A stretch of 64,000 nucleotides of DNA from NCBI GenBank assembly GCA_965214525.1, contig OZ243959.1:62001-126000 (forward strand). The letters are read 5' to 3'. Every line of letters starts with the position of its first letter. Position 1 is the stretch's first letter. Source of the DNA: Qipengyuania_B sp965214525. Its GTDB lineage: Bacteria; Pseudomonadota; Alphaproteobacteria; Sphingomonadales; Sphingomonadaceae. This document shows, one piece after another, positions 34,418-43,275 of this stretch. A model generated the notes under the pieces. It was not told the DNA's origin. It was given only the letters and a program-made list of their open reading frames with translations, and did no database searches. The position numbers were made by a program, and so were the translations under genes.

Positions 34418-35699
34418 TGCGTTGACCATGCTGGATGAACGGTTGCACGCAGACCCTTCGCGGGTCGTGCTGCGACCGTTTCATCTGGGATGGCAGCCGC
34501 ACGAGGGGCAAAGCGGTCGCGCGGCCAGGTTGGTGGAAGATGTCTGCGGACTGACCGAATTCGAGGCTGAGACCGAATATCACAAGGTGCTGCGCGACTT
34601 CAAAGGTCGGCACTGGCAGATCGAGGCGATCTTCGCCGAACGGTTCGAAGATGTTCAGCGCTCGCTCGATCTCGATCCGGCTGCGTTCTCACCCGTGCGC
34701 CAGCGTCTTATCGGCGCGTACTTCTGTCATGAATACAGCTATGCCGCGGCGGCATTGATGAACCCCTCGATCGTCCCGCACCCCGACCAGAGCGGGATGC
34801 AGGACGATGCGTGCCGCTTCATCATGTCGCTACGCGCCGTGGGCGAGGGGCATATCTCGTCGATCGCATTTCGCGAAGGCATCGTGACGGAAGACGGCGC
34901 TTTCCAGCTATGGCCGCAATCGGCCTTCGCAACCGCGGTGGAACTGGACGACACCACGCTTACCAACGCCGACCATTCGGTGAGCGTGCATCGCCATGCC
35001 GATAGCAGCCTGTCGAATACGGTCATCTTTCCTATAACGGAACAGCAGCGCAACGGGCTGGAAGACCTGCGCCTGGTCCGGTTCGATCACGGCGGTGGCG
35101 ACTATGAATGGATCGGCACCTACACCGCCTATTCCGGCTCCAGCATCCGCTCCGAATTGCTGCGCACCCGCGATTTCTGCAATTTCGAATTGGCCCCGAT
35201 CGAAGGCGATGCCGGCCGCAACAAGGGCATGGCGCTGTTCCCGCAGAAGATCGACGACCGCTACGCGATGGTGGGTAGGCAGGATGGCAAGAACCTGTAT
35301 CTCCTGCAATCGGACGATCTGGAATGCTGGAACGATGAGGGCAAGCTCATCCTGGAACCGCAATTCCCCTGGGAATTCATCCAGATCGGCAATTGCGGCA
35401 GCCCGGTGCGGACCGATGCAGGCTGGCTGCTATTGACCCACGGGGTCGGCGCGATGCGCAAATACGCGCTGGGTTGCGCCCTGCTCGACCTCGACGATCC
35501 TTGCAAGGTCATCGCCCGGGCGAAGCAGCCCATCCTGACGGCGGTGGATGCCGACCGGTCGGGCTATGTCCCCAACGTTGTCTACACGTGCGGCATGATG
35601 CGGGCGGGCGAACGGTTGCTGATCCCTTACGGCATCTCGGATAGCGCGGTGGGCTTTGCGACCACCACCATTGCCGATCTGCTGGCGCTGCTCGACTGA
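34389..35699 (+). CDS. Glycoside hydrolase/phosphorylase family 130
   Basis: Starts at GTG 34389, after GGGGAGAG, inside the end of the GT4 gene; 436 residues. The sequence is a five-bladed beta-propeller with NGLEDLRLVRFDHGG near 220 (the GH130 acid residue is the Asp of ExDxR-like segments), GRNKGMALFPQKI, and LLLTHGVGAMRKYALGCALLDLDDP near 350. GH130 enzymes act on beta-mannosides by phosphorolysis or hydrolysis, for example mannosyl-glucose phosphorylase. The first 130 residues form an extra helical N-terminal region. Overlap with the GT4-glycosidase-like gene implies one pathway that makes and turns over a mannose-containing oligosaccharide. Confidence 0.83.
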   Translation: MNHIQAIYASALTMLDERLHADPSRVVLRPFHLGWQPHEGQSGRAARLVEDVCGLTEFEAETEYHKVLRDFKGRHWQIEAIFAERFEDVQRSLDLDPAAFSPVRQRLIGAYFCHEYSYAAAALMNPSIVPHPDQSGMQDDACRFIMSLRAVGEGHISSIAFREGIVTEDGAFQLWPQSAFATAVELDDTTLTNADHSVSVHRHADSSLSNTVIFPITEQQRNGLEDLRLVRFDHGGGDYEWIGTYTAYSGSSIRSELLRTRDFCNFELAPIEGDAGRNKGMALFPQKIDDRYAMVGRQDGKNLYLLQSDDLECWNDEGKLILEPQFPWEFIQIGNCGSPVRTDAGWLLLTHGVGAMRKYALGCALLDLDDPCKVIARAKQPILTAVDADRSGYVPNVVYTCGMMRAGERLLIPYGISDSAVGFATTTIADLLALLD

Positions 35700-35728
35700 C
35701 ACCATCGCGCACGCCCGGCGAGCGGGGA

Positions 35729-37678
35729 TCAGCTTCGCGACCGGTCGGCGATCAGGGTGTCGACGATGCCCGGATCGGCGAGCGTGGACGTGTCCCCCAT
35801 CGTGTCCAGGTGCCCCTCCGCGATCTTTCGCAGGATGCGGCGCATGATCTTGCCGCTGCGGGTCTTGGGCAAAGCGGGCGTGAAGTGCACCACGTCGGGC
35901 GTGGCGATTGGGCCGATCTCCTGCCGCACCAATTGTTTGAGTTCGTGTTCCAGGGCCGTCGATGGTTCCTCCTCGGCGTTCAACGTGACATAGCAATAGA
36001 TGCCCTGGCCCTTGATGTCGTGCGGGTAGCCCACCACAGCCGCTTCGGCGACCCTGGAATGCAGCACCAGCGCGCTTTCCACCTCGGCCGTGCCCATCCG
36101 GTGGCCCGAAACGTTGATGACATCGTCGACCCGGCCGGTGATCCAGTAATACCCGTCCGCATCGCGCCGCGCGCCATCGCCGGTGAAATATTTGCCCGGA
36201 TAGGTGGAAAAGTACGTCTGCACGAAGCGTTCGTGATCGCCGTAGACGGTTCGCGCCTGTCCCGGCCAGCTGCGCGCGATGCACAGGTTACCTTGCGCCT
36301 CCCCTTGCAGAACCGCGCCATCGGCATCGACCAGTTCCGGGGCAATCCCGAAGAAGGGAAGTCCAGCGCTGCCCGGCTTCATGTCGTGGGCATGGGGAAG
36401 GGTGGTGATCATCACCCCGCCGGTTTCCGTCTGCCACCAGGTATCGACGATCGGCACCTTAGCCTTGCCCACCACGGTATGATACCACCGCCAAGCTTCG
36501 GGGTTGATCGGCTCTCCGACCGTGCCCAGCAGGCGGAGCGAGGACAGATCGTGCCGCGTCACATGCGCGTTGCCCTCGCGCATCAGGGCCCGAAGGGCGG
36601 TCGGCGCGGTGTAGAAGATGTTGACCTTGTGCTTGGCGACCACCTGCCAGAACCGGTCATGATCGGGGGCGTTGGGCACCCCTTCGAACATCAGCGCGGT
36701 CGCGCCGTTCAATAGCGGCCCGTAGACGATATAGCTGTGCCCGGTCACCCAGCCGATATCGGCTGTGCACCAGTAAACTTCGCCAGCGCGGTAATCGAAC
36801 ACATGGCGGAAGGTCGTTTCGACCCAGACGGCATAGCCCCCGGTCGTGTGCAGCACGCCCTTGGGCTTGCCGGTCGAGCCGCTAGTGTAAAGGATGAACA
36901 GCGGGTCTTCGGCCGCCATCGTCTCGCACGGGCAATCGTGCGCGACCCCTTGCGACAGATCGTGATACCAATGGTCGCGGCCTTGCGCCATCGCGACATC
37001 GCCACCGGTGTGGCGCACGACCAGCACGCCCTTGGCAGCGACTTTTGCCAGAGCGGCATCGACATTGGCCTTGAGGGGGATACGCTTGCCCGCGCGCAAT
37101 CCTTCGTCGGCGGTCACGATCCAGTCGCTACGGCAATCTTCCATCCGGCCAGCGATCGCTTCGGGTGAGAAGCCGCCGAAGATCACCGAATGGACCGCCC
37201 CGATCCGCGCGCACGCTAGCATCGCGATCGCGCCTTCGGGCACCATCGGCATGTAGATCGTCACCCGGTCGCCCCTGGCTACACCCATTTTCTTGAGCGT
37301 ATTGCCCATGCGGATGACTTCGGCGTGCAATTGCGCATAGGTTATGCGGCGGTCCTCGCCATTCGGATCGTCAGGTTCGAAGATCAGCGCGACATCATCG
37401 CCGCGTCCTGCATCGACGTGGCGATCCACCGCATTGTGACAGATATTGATCGTGCCGTCAGCGAACCATCGGATCGCGACGGGATCGAAGCTCCAGTCGC
37501 CCGCCGTGGCAGGTGATTGGATCCAGTCCAGTCGCGCCGCCTGTTCCAGCCAGAAGCCGTCGCTGTCCGCCAGGCTGCGGCGAATCATGAGATCGTACCG
37601 GTCCTGCGTAATGCTATGCGCCGCGCGTTTCGTTTGTGGCGGAGCAAACCTGTCGTGTCCGTGATGATCGTGCGGCAT
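35729..37678 (-). CDS. acs: Acetyl-coenzyme A synthetase
   Basis: A 649-residue AMP-forming acetyl-CoA synthetase. It has the P-loop YTSGSTGKPKGV near 265, the adenylate motif WWQTETGG near 415, GDGARRDADGYYWITGRVDDVINVSGHR near 510, and TRSGKIMRRIL near 615 with the lysine that is acetylated in the family. It converts acetate, ATP and CoA to acetyl-CoA in the cytoplasm. The start is supported by AGGAGG. The gene ends 29 bases after the GH130 stop on the opposite strand and shows no functional link to its neighbours. Length and motifs are normal. Confidence 0.95.
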   Translation of the reverse strand: MPHDHHGHDRFAPPQTKRAAHSITQDRYDLMIRRSLADSDGFWLEQAARLDWIQSPATAGDWSFDPVAIRWFADGTINICHNAVDRHVDAGRGDDVALIFEPDDPNGEDRRITYAQLHAEVIRMGNTLKKMGVARGDRVTIYMPMVPEGAIAMLACARIGAVHSVIFGGFSPEAIAGRMEDCRSDWIVTADEGLRAGKRIPLKANVDAALAKVAAKGVLVVRHTGGDVAMAQGRDHWYHDLSQGVAHDCPCETMAAEDPLFILYTSGSTGKPKGVLHTTGGYAVWVETTFRHVFDYRAGEVYWCTADIGWVTGHSYIVYGPLLNGATALMFEGVPNAPDHDRFWQVVAKHKVNIFYTAPTALRALMREGNAHVTRHDLSSLRLLGTVGEPINPEAWRWYHTVVGKAKVPIVDTWWQTETGGVMITTLPHAHDMKPGSAGLPFFGIAPELVDADGAVLQGEAQGNLCIARSWPGQARTVYGDHERFVQTYFSTYPGKYFTGDGARRDADGYYWITGRVDDVINVSGHRMGTAEVESALVLHSRVAEAAVVGYPHDIKGQGIYCYVTLNAEEEPSTALEHELKQLVRQEIGPIATPDVVHFTPALPKTRSGKIMRRILRKIAEGHLDTMGDTSTLADPGIVDTLIADRSRS

Positions 37679-37691
37679 TCGCGCCTCCTGT

Positions 37692-37704
37692 GCTGATGAT
37701 CAGC
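37692..37704. promoter_or_regulatory. Palindrome just upstream of acs
   Basis: GCTGATGATCAGC is a perfect 13-bp palindrome (six plus six around a central G) ending five bases before the acs Shine-Dalgarno on the minus strand. It could be an operator or a small 5' hairpin. No regulator is assigned. Confidence 0.35.
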
Positions 37705-37806
37705 GCGGACACTGCTATCAGCTAGGATGGTTCTTCGCCAGTCGGCGCGGCCTCTCGGTCGAAGCGTCGCGCGTAAGCCAGCGCGACGCTCCGCCAACGT
37801 GACGTG

Positions 37807-38748
37807 TCATCGGCCAAGCCGTTCGTCGAGATAATCCAGTTCGGGGCTGTCGGGCAGGAATTTGCGGGCGAAATGCGTCTCCATGCCGATGGCTTTCATG
37901 ACGCGGGCATGGTCCATCGCGTGGGGCCCCCAACCGCCATCGGTCCAATCGGCGTACCGGCGGGAATTGGGATCGATGCAGAAGCGCCGGTCATTCACCA
38001 GCAGGCTATGGAAATAGACTTCGTCCGGTATCGGCCGCGGCGCCAGGTAACGCGCCAAGTGCTTTGCCTTGTCCGAGGGCGTTAGCAGGAAGCGCGCGAC
38101 ACTACGCCGACCGCTGAACCATTGGCTGCCGACGTAGCAGGCGAGCCCGTCGCCAAAGGGGCTGGCAGGCGATGCGAACGGCAGGCACAGCGTATAGGCG
38201 CCGATGCGGTAGGTATGGCGTGGATCGGGAACGCCGGGATGGGAACCCTTGCGCAACATGGGGATCCTGACGATCGCCTTGAGGTAGCGGTTGCGAGCCA
38301 ACCGCACGTTGAGGTCGTTGCCGTGCGGCGCCAGGCAAGGCAGGGTGCCCGGGACTTGCGTAGCGGGGCCGGTCTGGGGGATTTGCCGATAGTCGATCAG
38401 CGCATCGGCCATCAAAGATGCGAGATCGTCGCGCACCCGATCGGCCGGCATGACGGGATAGTCGCTGGCGCTCAAAAGGATGAACCAATCGGGATCGGAT
38501 ATCGTATACAGCAATTCGAGCGCCAGCATGGTGGCCCGAACGATGCTGAACTTCCCCCATCTTGTGAAGATATGGGGTTTCACGAAAGCCGCCCCCGCAA
38601 TGTCGGACGGGTCGCAGGCCGACTGAGAAAAATCATGATGGATCGCGATCGGCGGATCGTCGTATAATCGCCGAAGCGTCTGAACCAGACGGCGCAATTG
38701 CTGCGGATTGTCGTGCGAGAGGATGACGAACCCGATCGTCGTCGTCAT
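37807..38748 (-). CDS. Core-2/I-branching-like glycosyltransferase (GT14)
   Basis: The product starts at ATG 38748 (313 residues); an in-frame ATG 40 codons earlier precedes low-complexity sequence. No strong ribosome site is seen. The N-terminus IGFVILSHDNPQQLRRLVQTL, IHHDFSQ, RWGKFSIVRATMLALELL and the segment FILLSASDYPVMP match the Branch family (GT14; beta-1,6-GlcNAc-transferase and xylosyltransferase-like enzymes). YVGSQWFSGRRSVARFLL near 225 and IPDEVYFHSLL near 255 complete the pattern. It likely adds GlcNAc or xylose to a surface glycan. It is upstream of acs on the same strand and divergent from the GT2-methyltransferase cluster. Confidence 0.82.
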   Translation of the reverse strand: MTTTIGFVILSHDNPQQLRRLVQTLRRLYDDPPIAIHHDFSQSACDPSDIAGAAFVKPHIFTRWGKFSIVRATMLALELLYTISDPDWFILLSASDYPVMPADRVRDDLASLMADALIDYRQIPQTGPATQVPGTLPCLAPHGNDLNVRLARNRYLKAIVRIPMLRKGSHPGVPDPRHTYRIGAYTLCLPFASPASPFGDGLACYVGSQWFSGRRSVARFLLTPSDKAKHLARYLAPRPIPDEVYFHSLLVNDRRFCIDPNSRRYADWTDGGWGPHAMDHARVMKAIGMETHFARKFLPDSPELDYLDERLGR

Positions 38749-39148
38749 CGAATTTTTGCGGTGGCTACTCGAAGCCCCTCCAGATTTCGCGGCAATTGCA
38801 GCGAGGAGAAGGCAACAGCCGTGCTCCGTCGCCCACCCTGCCGCGCGGCCCCCGCCTCCGCAGAGCAAGCGTCCGCCCGCAAGGCTATCGGCTTGCGCCG
38901 GCGCACGGTGTCACAAATCGTCATCGGTTCAACCCCACCCCATGGGCGTTACGAATGACTGCGTAGCGGCTCGCGGCGTTATCGTCATCAGAAAGCTGCA
39001 ACATCGCAGACCGGTACGCCTGATAGTCCGCATGCCGCCGTGCCTTGGGCCGTGATCGATGCTTTTGGGGTGCCTTGCCCGCATTAGGATGTTGCTAACC
39101 ATTGTTCCTTATCGCCCGGGCATGAAGTGATGCAGCAGGGGAACCGTT
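38749..39148. other. Intergenic region between divergent glycosyltransferases
   Basis: About 400 bases with no supportable gene. Open frames here have coding-like GC but no recognisable product or ribosome site. The region must contain the promoters of both flanking genes; I see no strong repeat, terminator or RNA structure. The upstream part of the GT14 gene could extend into it if the 38868 start were used. Confidence 0.45.
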
Positions 39149-40408
39149 ATGCAATTGCGATCGGCGGAAGAATTCAAGCAAGCGGGCCTGCCGCTCGATG
39201 TGTCGATCGTGATGCCATGCCTCAACGAGGTCCAGTCGCTCGGCCATTGCATTGCCAACGCCCACGACGCGCTGGACAGGATCGAGCGCACCTTCGGCCT
39301 GGCCGGGGAGATCGTGATCGCCGATAACGGATCGACCGACGGCAGCCAGGCGCTGGCCATCGGCTTGGGAGCGCGGGTCGTCAATGTCGAACGCAAGGGA
39401 TATGGTGCGGCCATCATCGGCGGGTTCGACGGTGCGTTCGGACGGTTCCTGGTGATGGGCGATTGCGACGGGAGTTACGATTTTACCGAAAGCGTCGCCA
39501 TGATCGGGCGATTGCTGGATGGCGCGGACATGTGCATGGGTTCCCGCTTTCAGGGCGGTATCGCGCCCGGGGCCATGCCGTGGAAGAACCGCCATATCGG
39601 CAATCCGCTGCTGACCGGGGTACTCAACCTGTTCTTCCGGTCCGGTATCGATGATGCCCATTGCGGCCTGCGCGCAATCCGCCAGGAATGCTATCGCGAA
39701 CTGGGCCTTGAAGGCGTCGGCATGGAGTTTGCCAGCGAAATGGTCATCAAGGCGTCCTTGCGCAGGATGCGTATCGATCAGGTGCCGGCGACCCTCTCGC
39801 GCGATCTGCGTTCGCGCCCCCCGCATCTGCGACCCTATCGCGACGGTTGGCGGCATCTGCGCTACCTGCTGATGCTCAGCCCTACGTGGGTGTTCGGCGT
39901 TCCCGCGGTGCTGGCGATGACCTTGGCTTGCATCATCCTGGGCGCGGCGATGTTGCAGGCGCTGGGCATGCTGTTCAGCCATAGTCCGTTCGGCGCGAGC
40001 TGGACCATCGTCGGCGGGTTCCTGCTAACCCTCGGCCATTTCGCATCGATCATCGCGCTGACCACCCATTTCCATGGCGTGAAGCTGGGATACCGGCCCT
40101 TGCGTCCCTCGCTCAAACGCTTGCACAACGTGCTCACGCTCGAGCATGCACTGGTCGGCGGCGGGATACTGATGATCGGTTCGGCGGCGCTGTTCGGCAT
40201 CATCGGATGGATGTGGGCGGCAAGCGGGTTCGTGGCCCCCCCGACGGTGCTGCCGGTAACCCTTGCGGCCGCCGCCGGGGTTCTGGGCCTGCAAAACGTG
40301 ATGGGCGGCTTTCTGCTGGCGATCATCGCCGGGCACAATTCGCGCTACGTATCGACGGAAAGCGCGCCGGCCAAGCGCGAAACGATCGCACTGGGAATCG
40401 CCGCGTGA
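39149..40408 (+). CDS. GT2 polyprenyl-phosphate-type glycosyltransferase with membrane domain
   Basis: ATG 39149 follows CAGGGGAACC; 419 residues. The N-terminal GT-A domain has DVSIVMPCLNE at 17-27, IADNGSTDG near 64 and GDCDGSYDF near 110, as in dolichol-phosphate-mannose synthase-like enzymes. From about residue 240 there are four or five membrane helices. Enzymes of this class load a sugar on undecaprenyl phosphate for flipping by a GtrA-like protein; GtrA is encoded two genes downstream. The next gene overlaps by four bases (GTGA). The sugar (mannose or glucose) is not clear. Confidence 0.88.
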   Translation: MQLRSAEEFKQAGLPLDVSIVMPCLNEVQSLGHCIANAHDALDRIERTFGLAGEIVIADNGSTDGSQALAIGLGARVVNVERKGYGAAIIGGFDGAFGRFLVMGDCDGSYDFTESVAMIGRLLDGADMCMGSRFQGGIAPGAMPWKNRHIGNPLLTGVLNLFFRSGIDDAHCGLRAIRQECYRELGLEGVGMEFASEMVIKASLRRMRIDQVPATLSRDLRSRPPHLRPYRDGWRHLRYLLMLSPTWVFGVPAVLAMTLACIILGAAMLQALGMLFSHSPFGASWTIVGGFLLTLGHFASIIALTTHFHGVKLGYRPLRPSLKRLHNVLTLEHALVGGGILMIGSAALFGIIGWMWAASGFVAPPTVLPVTLAAAAGVLGLQNVMGGFLLAIIAGHNSRYVSTESAPAKRETIALGIAA

Positions 40409-41088
40409 CGCCTGATCGCGCCAGTCCGCGCCCCTGGCAAACCGACTGGATGATGCTGCGCGGACTTTCCAGGATCATATCGGAGGAGGCCATCAGCCAC
40501 CTGCAACCGGGTAAGACGCTCGTCGATCTGGGCTGCGGCGAGATGCCGTATCGCGATACGATCGAACGTACCGGCACCTCGTATCAGGGGGCCGATCTGG
40601 ATGACCGCGCGGATCTCAAGATAGATACCACCGGCAGAGTCGACCTGCACGACCAGAGCGCGGACGCCGTGCTCTCGGTCCAGGTGCTGGAACATGTGCG
40701 CGACCTCGATGCCTATTGCCGCGAAATCCGCCGGCTGCTCCGCCCGGATGGCAAGCTGTTTCTTTCCACCCATGGAACCTGGCTGTACCACCCGCATCCC
40801 GAGGACCACCGTCGATGGACCAGGACCGGTCTGGCGGCGGACCTGGAATCGCGCGGGTTCCGGGTCGAGGAGATGAAGGCGCTCGTGGGGCCGCTCGCCA
40901 CCACCACCATCGTCCGGCTTACCGGTTACGCGTTCTTCCTGCGTCGACTGCCGGTGTTCGGCCCGTTGGTGGCGGGCGCGCTCGCGCTCGTCATGAATGC
41001 CCGCGCCGTGCTGGAAGACGCGGTCACGCCGCCGCAGATGCGGGAAGACAATGCCTGCATTTACTGGGTCCGCGCGTGCCTGAGATGA
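40405..41088 (+). CDS. SAM-dependent methyltransferase (first of two)
   Basis: GTG 40405 overlaps the GT2 stop by four bases; 227 residues. The class I methyltransferase fold shows LVDLGCGEMPYRD near 37 (motif I), the acidic loop GADLDD near 58, and DAVLSVQVLEHVRDLDAYCREIRRLLRPDG (motifs II and III). The C-terminus is hydrophobic (about 165-205) and may bind the membrane. It is likely to methylate a sugar, lipid carrier or other component of the glycan made by the cluster. ATG 41085 of gtrA overlaps its stop. Confidence 0.85.
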   Translation: MTPDRASPRPWQTDWMMLRGLSRIISEEAISHLQPGKTLVDLGCGEMPYRDTIERTGTSYQGADLDDRADLKIDTTGRVDLHDQSADAVLSVQVLEHVRDLDAYCREIRRLLRPDGKLFLSTHGTWLYHPHPEDHRRWTRTGLAADLESRGFRVEEMKALVGPLATTTIVRLTGYAFFLRRLPVFGPLVAGALALVMNARAVLEDAVTPPQMREDNACIYWVRACLR

Positions 41089-41471
41089 TCGGGCCGAAGC
41101 GTTCGATCCACTACTTTCTCGTGGCGGCGAGTTGTCTGGTGATCCACAACCTCGTGATGATCGGATCGGACGCGCTGGCCTTCAGCCTGCCGTTCTCAGT
41201 CGTGGCCTCGTTCCTGGCCGTCGGGCTGTTCGGCTATGTCTTGCACAGCCGGCTCACCTTTGCCACACCCATGTCGTGGGCCGCGTTGGGACGGTACGGC
41301 CTGGGCATGTCGCTGAACATTCCCCTGGCTTTCGTGACGATCTGGTTCTGGAAAGAGACGCTCGGCCTGCCGATGTGGATTGCCTCGCCTGTCGCGACGG
41401 TCTGCATGCTTGCCTTGAACTACGCAATCAGCCGCTGGGCCATCGTCAGGCCCGTATCCGTGACGGAGTAA
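41085..41471 (+). CDS. GtrA-family membrane protein
   Basis: A 128-residue protein with four membrane helices (about 8-28, 35-53, 69-88, 98-118), the GtrA profile. ATG 41085 overlaps the upstream stop by four bases. GtrA proteins are suspected flippases for polyprenyl-phosphate-linked sugars and normally partner a GT2 enzyme, which is present two genes upstream. With the GT-C-like protein at the end of the block, this gives a plausible make-flip-transfer set of three proteins for modification of a surface polysaccharide or lipid. Confidence 0.84.
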   Translation: MIGPKRSIHYFLVAASCLVIHNLVMIGSDALAFSLPFSVVASFLAVGLFGYVLHSRLTFATPMSWAALGRYGLGMSLNIPLAFVTIWFWKETLGLPMWIASPVATVCMLALNYAISRWAIVRPVSVTE

Positions 41472-41479
41472 TACAATCG

Positions 41480-42139
41480 ATGCTTGCGAACATGACCATT
41501 GCTCCTGACCAGGTTCAGTCCATTCTTGCCCGGCACCTGCCGATGTACCGGGTCAAAGTGCCCTATTACCAATCGCTGATGCTCGACGCCTTGCGCGAAG
41601 TCTGGAGCGGCCCCCATGACCGGCTGCTCGACGTGGGCGGGGGCACGGGCGTCATCGCCGAGGCGATCGCGACCCTGTTTCCGGTGAAGCACGTACATGC
41701 CGTAGACCTGGTGGATCGCTTCTGCTCCGATCTGTCGGTGGCGACATCGCGCTACGATGGGCGGACACTACCGTTCGATGCCGGCGCGTTCGACGCCGCC
41801 ACGCTCAACAACGTGATGCATCACGTCCCCGTGCCGGAACGCGCCGCTCTGCTGCGCGAGATTTGCCGCGTGGTGGATGGGCCGCTATACATCAAGGATC
41901 ACCTCAAAGTGTCGGCGGTCGATCATCTTCGGCTGACCGCGCTAGACGCGATCGGCAACATCCCCTTCAACGGCATGGTCAAGGCCAGTTATCTCGATGC
42001 GGAGGAATGGAGCCGCCTTGCCGAGCAGGGAGGCTGGCGCATCGGCGCCAGGGCGGCTTGCGCGGCCTATCGCTCCGGCCCGATGCAGCTACTGTTTCCC
42101 AATCGTCTGGAAATGACGGTCCGCCTCGATCCGGTCTAG
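41480..42139 (+). CDS. SAM-dependent methyltransferase (second of two)
   Basis: ATG 41480 gives 219 residues, eight bases after gtrA; a GGAG lies 12 bases upstream. Motif I is LLDVGGGTGVIAEAI near 47, followed by HAVDL near 70, and motif II-like FDAATLNNVMHHVPVPERAALLREICRV near 100. The sequence resembles ubiquinone/menaquinone-type and lipid methyltransferases. It differs clearly from the first methyltransferase of this cluster. In context it probably methylates the same glycan or carrier. No signal or membrane segment is visible. Confidence 0.82.
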   Translation: MLANMTIAPDQVQSILARHLPMYRVKVPYYQSLMLDALREVWSGPHDRLLDVGGGTGVIAEAIATLFPVKHVHAVDLVDRFCSDLSVATSRYDGRTLPFDAGAFDAATLNNVMHHVPVPERAALLREICRVVDGPLYIKDHLKVSAVDHLRLTALDAIGNIPFNGMVKASYLDAEEWSRLAEQGGWRIGARAACAAYRSGPMQLLFPNRLEMTVRLDPV

Positions 42140-42150
42140 GGCCCCGCGCC

Positions 42151-43275
42151 ATGCGCATCGTATCGGTGACCCATTTCTTCGAAAGTCACGGCGGCGGGAT
42201 AGAGCGGGTGGCGGGGCATCTATGCCGTAACCTGGCGGGGCAGGGGCATGACGCCGTGTGGGCCGCCAGCGCGTGCGATCCGCCACCGTACGACCATGCC
42301 ATCGCGGCGGTGCCGCTGGGCTGCGTCAATCCGACCGAACGGCTGACGGGGCTGCCGATGCCCGTGCCTGGTCCTGCGGCGATCGCAGCGCTCGCCCATG
42401 CGATTTCCCGCGCGGACGCGGTAATCGTTCACGACGCGCTGTATTGCACCTCGATCGCGGCAGCGGCAATCGCGCGGGCCAGGCGCAAGCCGGTCATCCT
42501 CATCCAGCATATCGCCGAAATCCCCTTCGCGTCGCGGATGCTGCGCACCGTCATGCAATCGGCCAACGCGCTGGTGACCCGCCCCATGCTGCGAACGGCC
42601 GACCAGGTGGTCTTCATCAGCGAAACCGTTCGCCGGTCCTTCGCCGACGTGACCACGAAACGACCTGCGAAACTGCTGTTCAACGGTGTGGATGGCAGCA
42701 TCTTTCACCCCGGGCCCAGCGCGGGCGAGAGACTGGGACTGCCACCGGCGGGTAGGGTGGTCGCATTCGTCGGCCGTTTCGTGGAGAAGAAAGGGTTGGC
42801 TGTGCTGCAGGCCTGCGCGGCGAGACATCGCGACACGACCTTCGTGATGGCAGGCGAGGGTCCGCTCGACCCGGCCGGGTGGAACTTGCCCAACATCGTG
42901 CTGGCAGGCCCGCTCCAGCCGCGCGACGTGGCAGCCTTGTTCCGTTCGGCGGACGCGCTCGTGCTCCCGAGCGTAGGCGAAGGCTTCCCGATGGTCATTC
43001 AGGAGGCGATGGCATGCGGGTTGCCGGTGATCTGCGGGATCGACAGCGCCAGGGCCGATCCCGATGCGGGGCGCTGGCTGCGGGGGGTGGCGATCGATCT
43101 GAACCAGCCCGAAGACACAGCCAGCCGGGTCGCCGCCGCGCTGGATGCAAACCAGCTTGCCAGAACCGACCGAAAAGCGATGGCAGGCTACGCGGCGAGA
43201 GCATACAGCTGGCCTGCCATGGCCACCAGAATTGCCGAAATGGCTGAAAGCATGTTAAATGCGCGCGTCGACTAG
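42151..43275 (+). CDS. Glycosyltransferase family 4
   Basis: ATG 42151, 374 residues. It is a GT-B enzyme with GGGIERVAGHLCRNL near 17, FVGRFVEKKGLAVLQA near 210 and LPSVGEGFPMVIQEAMACGLPVI near 275 (the GT4 E-x7-E motif). It is the last gene of the GT2-methyltransferase-GtrA-methyltransferase run, 11 bases after the second methyltransferase. Its final 21 bases overlap the 3' end of the convergent GT-C-like gene. Specificity unknown. Confidence 0.86.
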   Translation: MRIVSVTHFFESHGGGIERVAGHLCRNLAGQGHDAVWAASACDPPPYDHAIAAVPLGCVNPTERLTGLPMPVPGPAAIAALAHAISRADAVIVHDALYCTSIAAAAIARARRKPVILIQHIAEIPFASRMLRTVMQSANALVTRPMLRTADQVVFISETVRRSFADVTTKRPAKLLFNGVDGSIFHPGPSAGERLGLPPAGRVVAFVGRFVEKKGLAVLQACAARHRDTTFVMAGEGPLDPAGWNLPNIVLAGPLQPRDVAALFRSADALVLPSVGEGFPMVIQEAMACGLPVICGIDSARADPDAGRWLRGVAIDLNQPEDTASRVAAALDANQLARTDRKAMAGYAARAYSWPAMATRIAEMAESMLNARVD

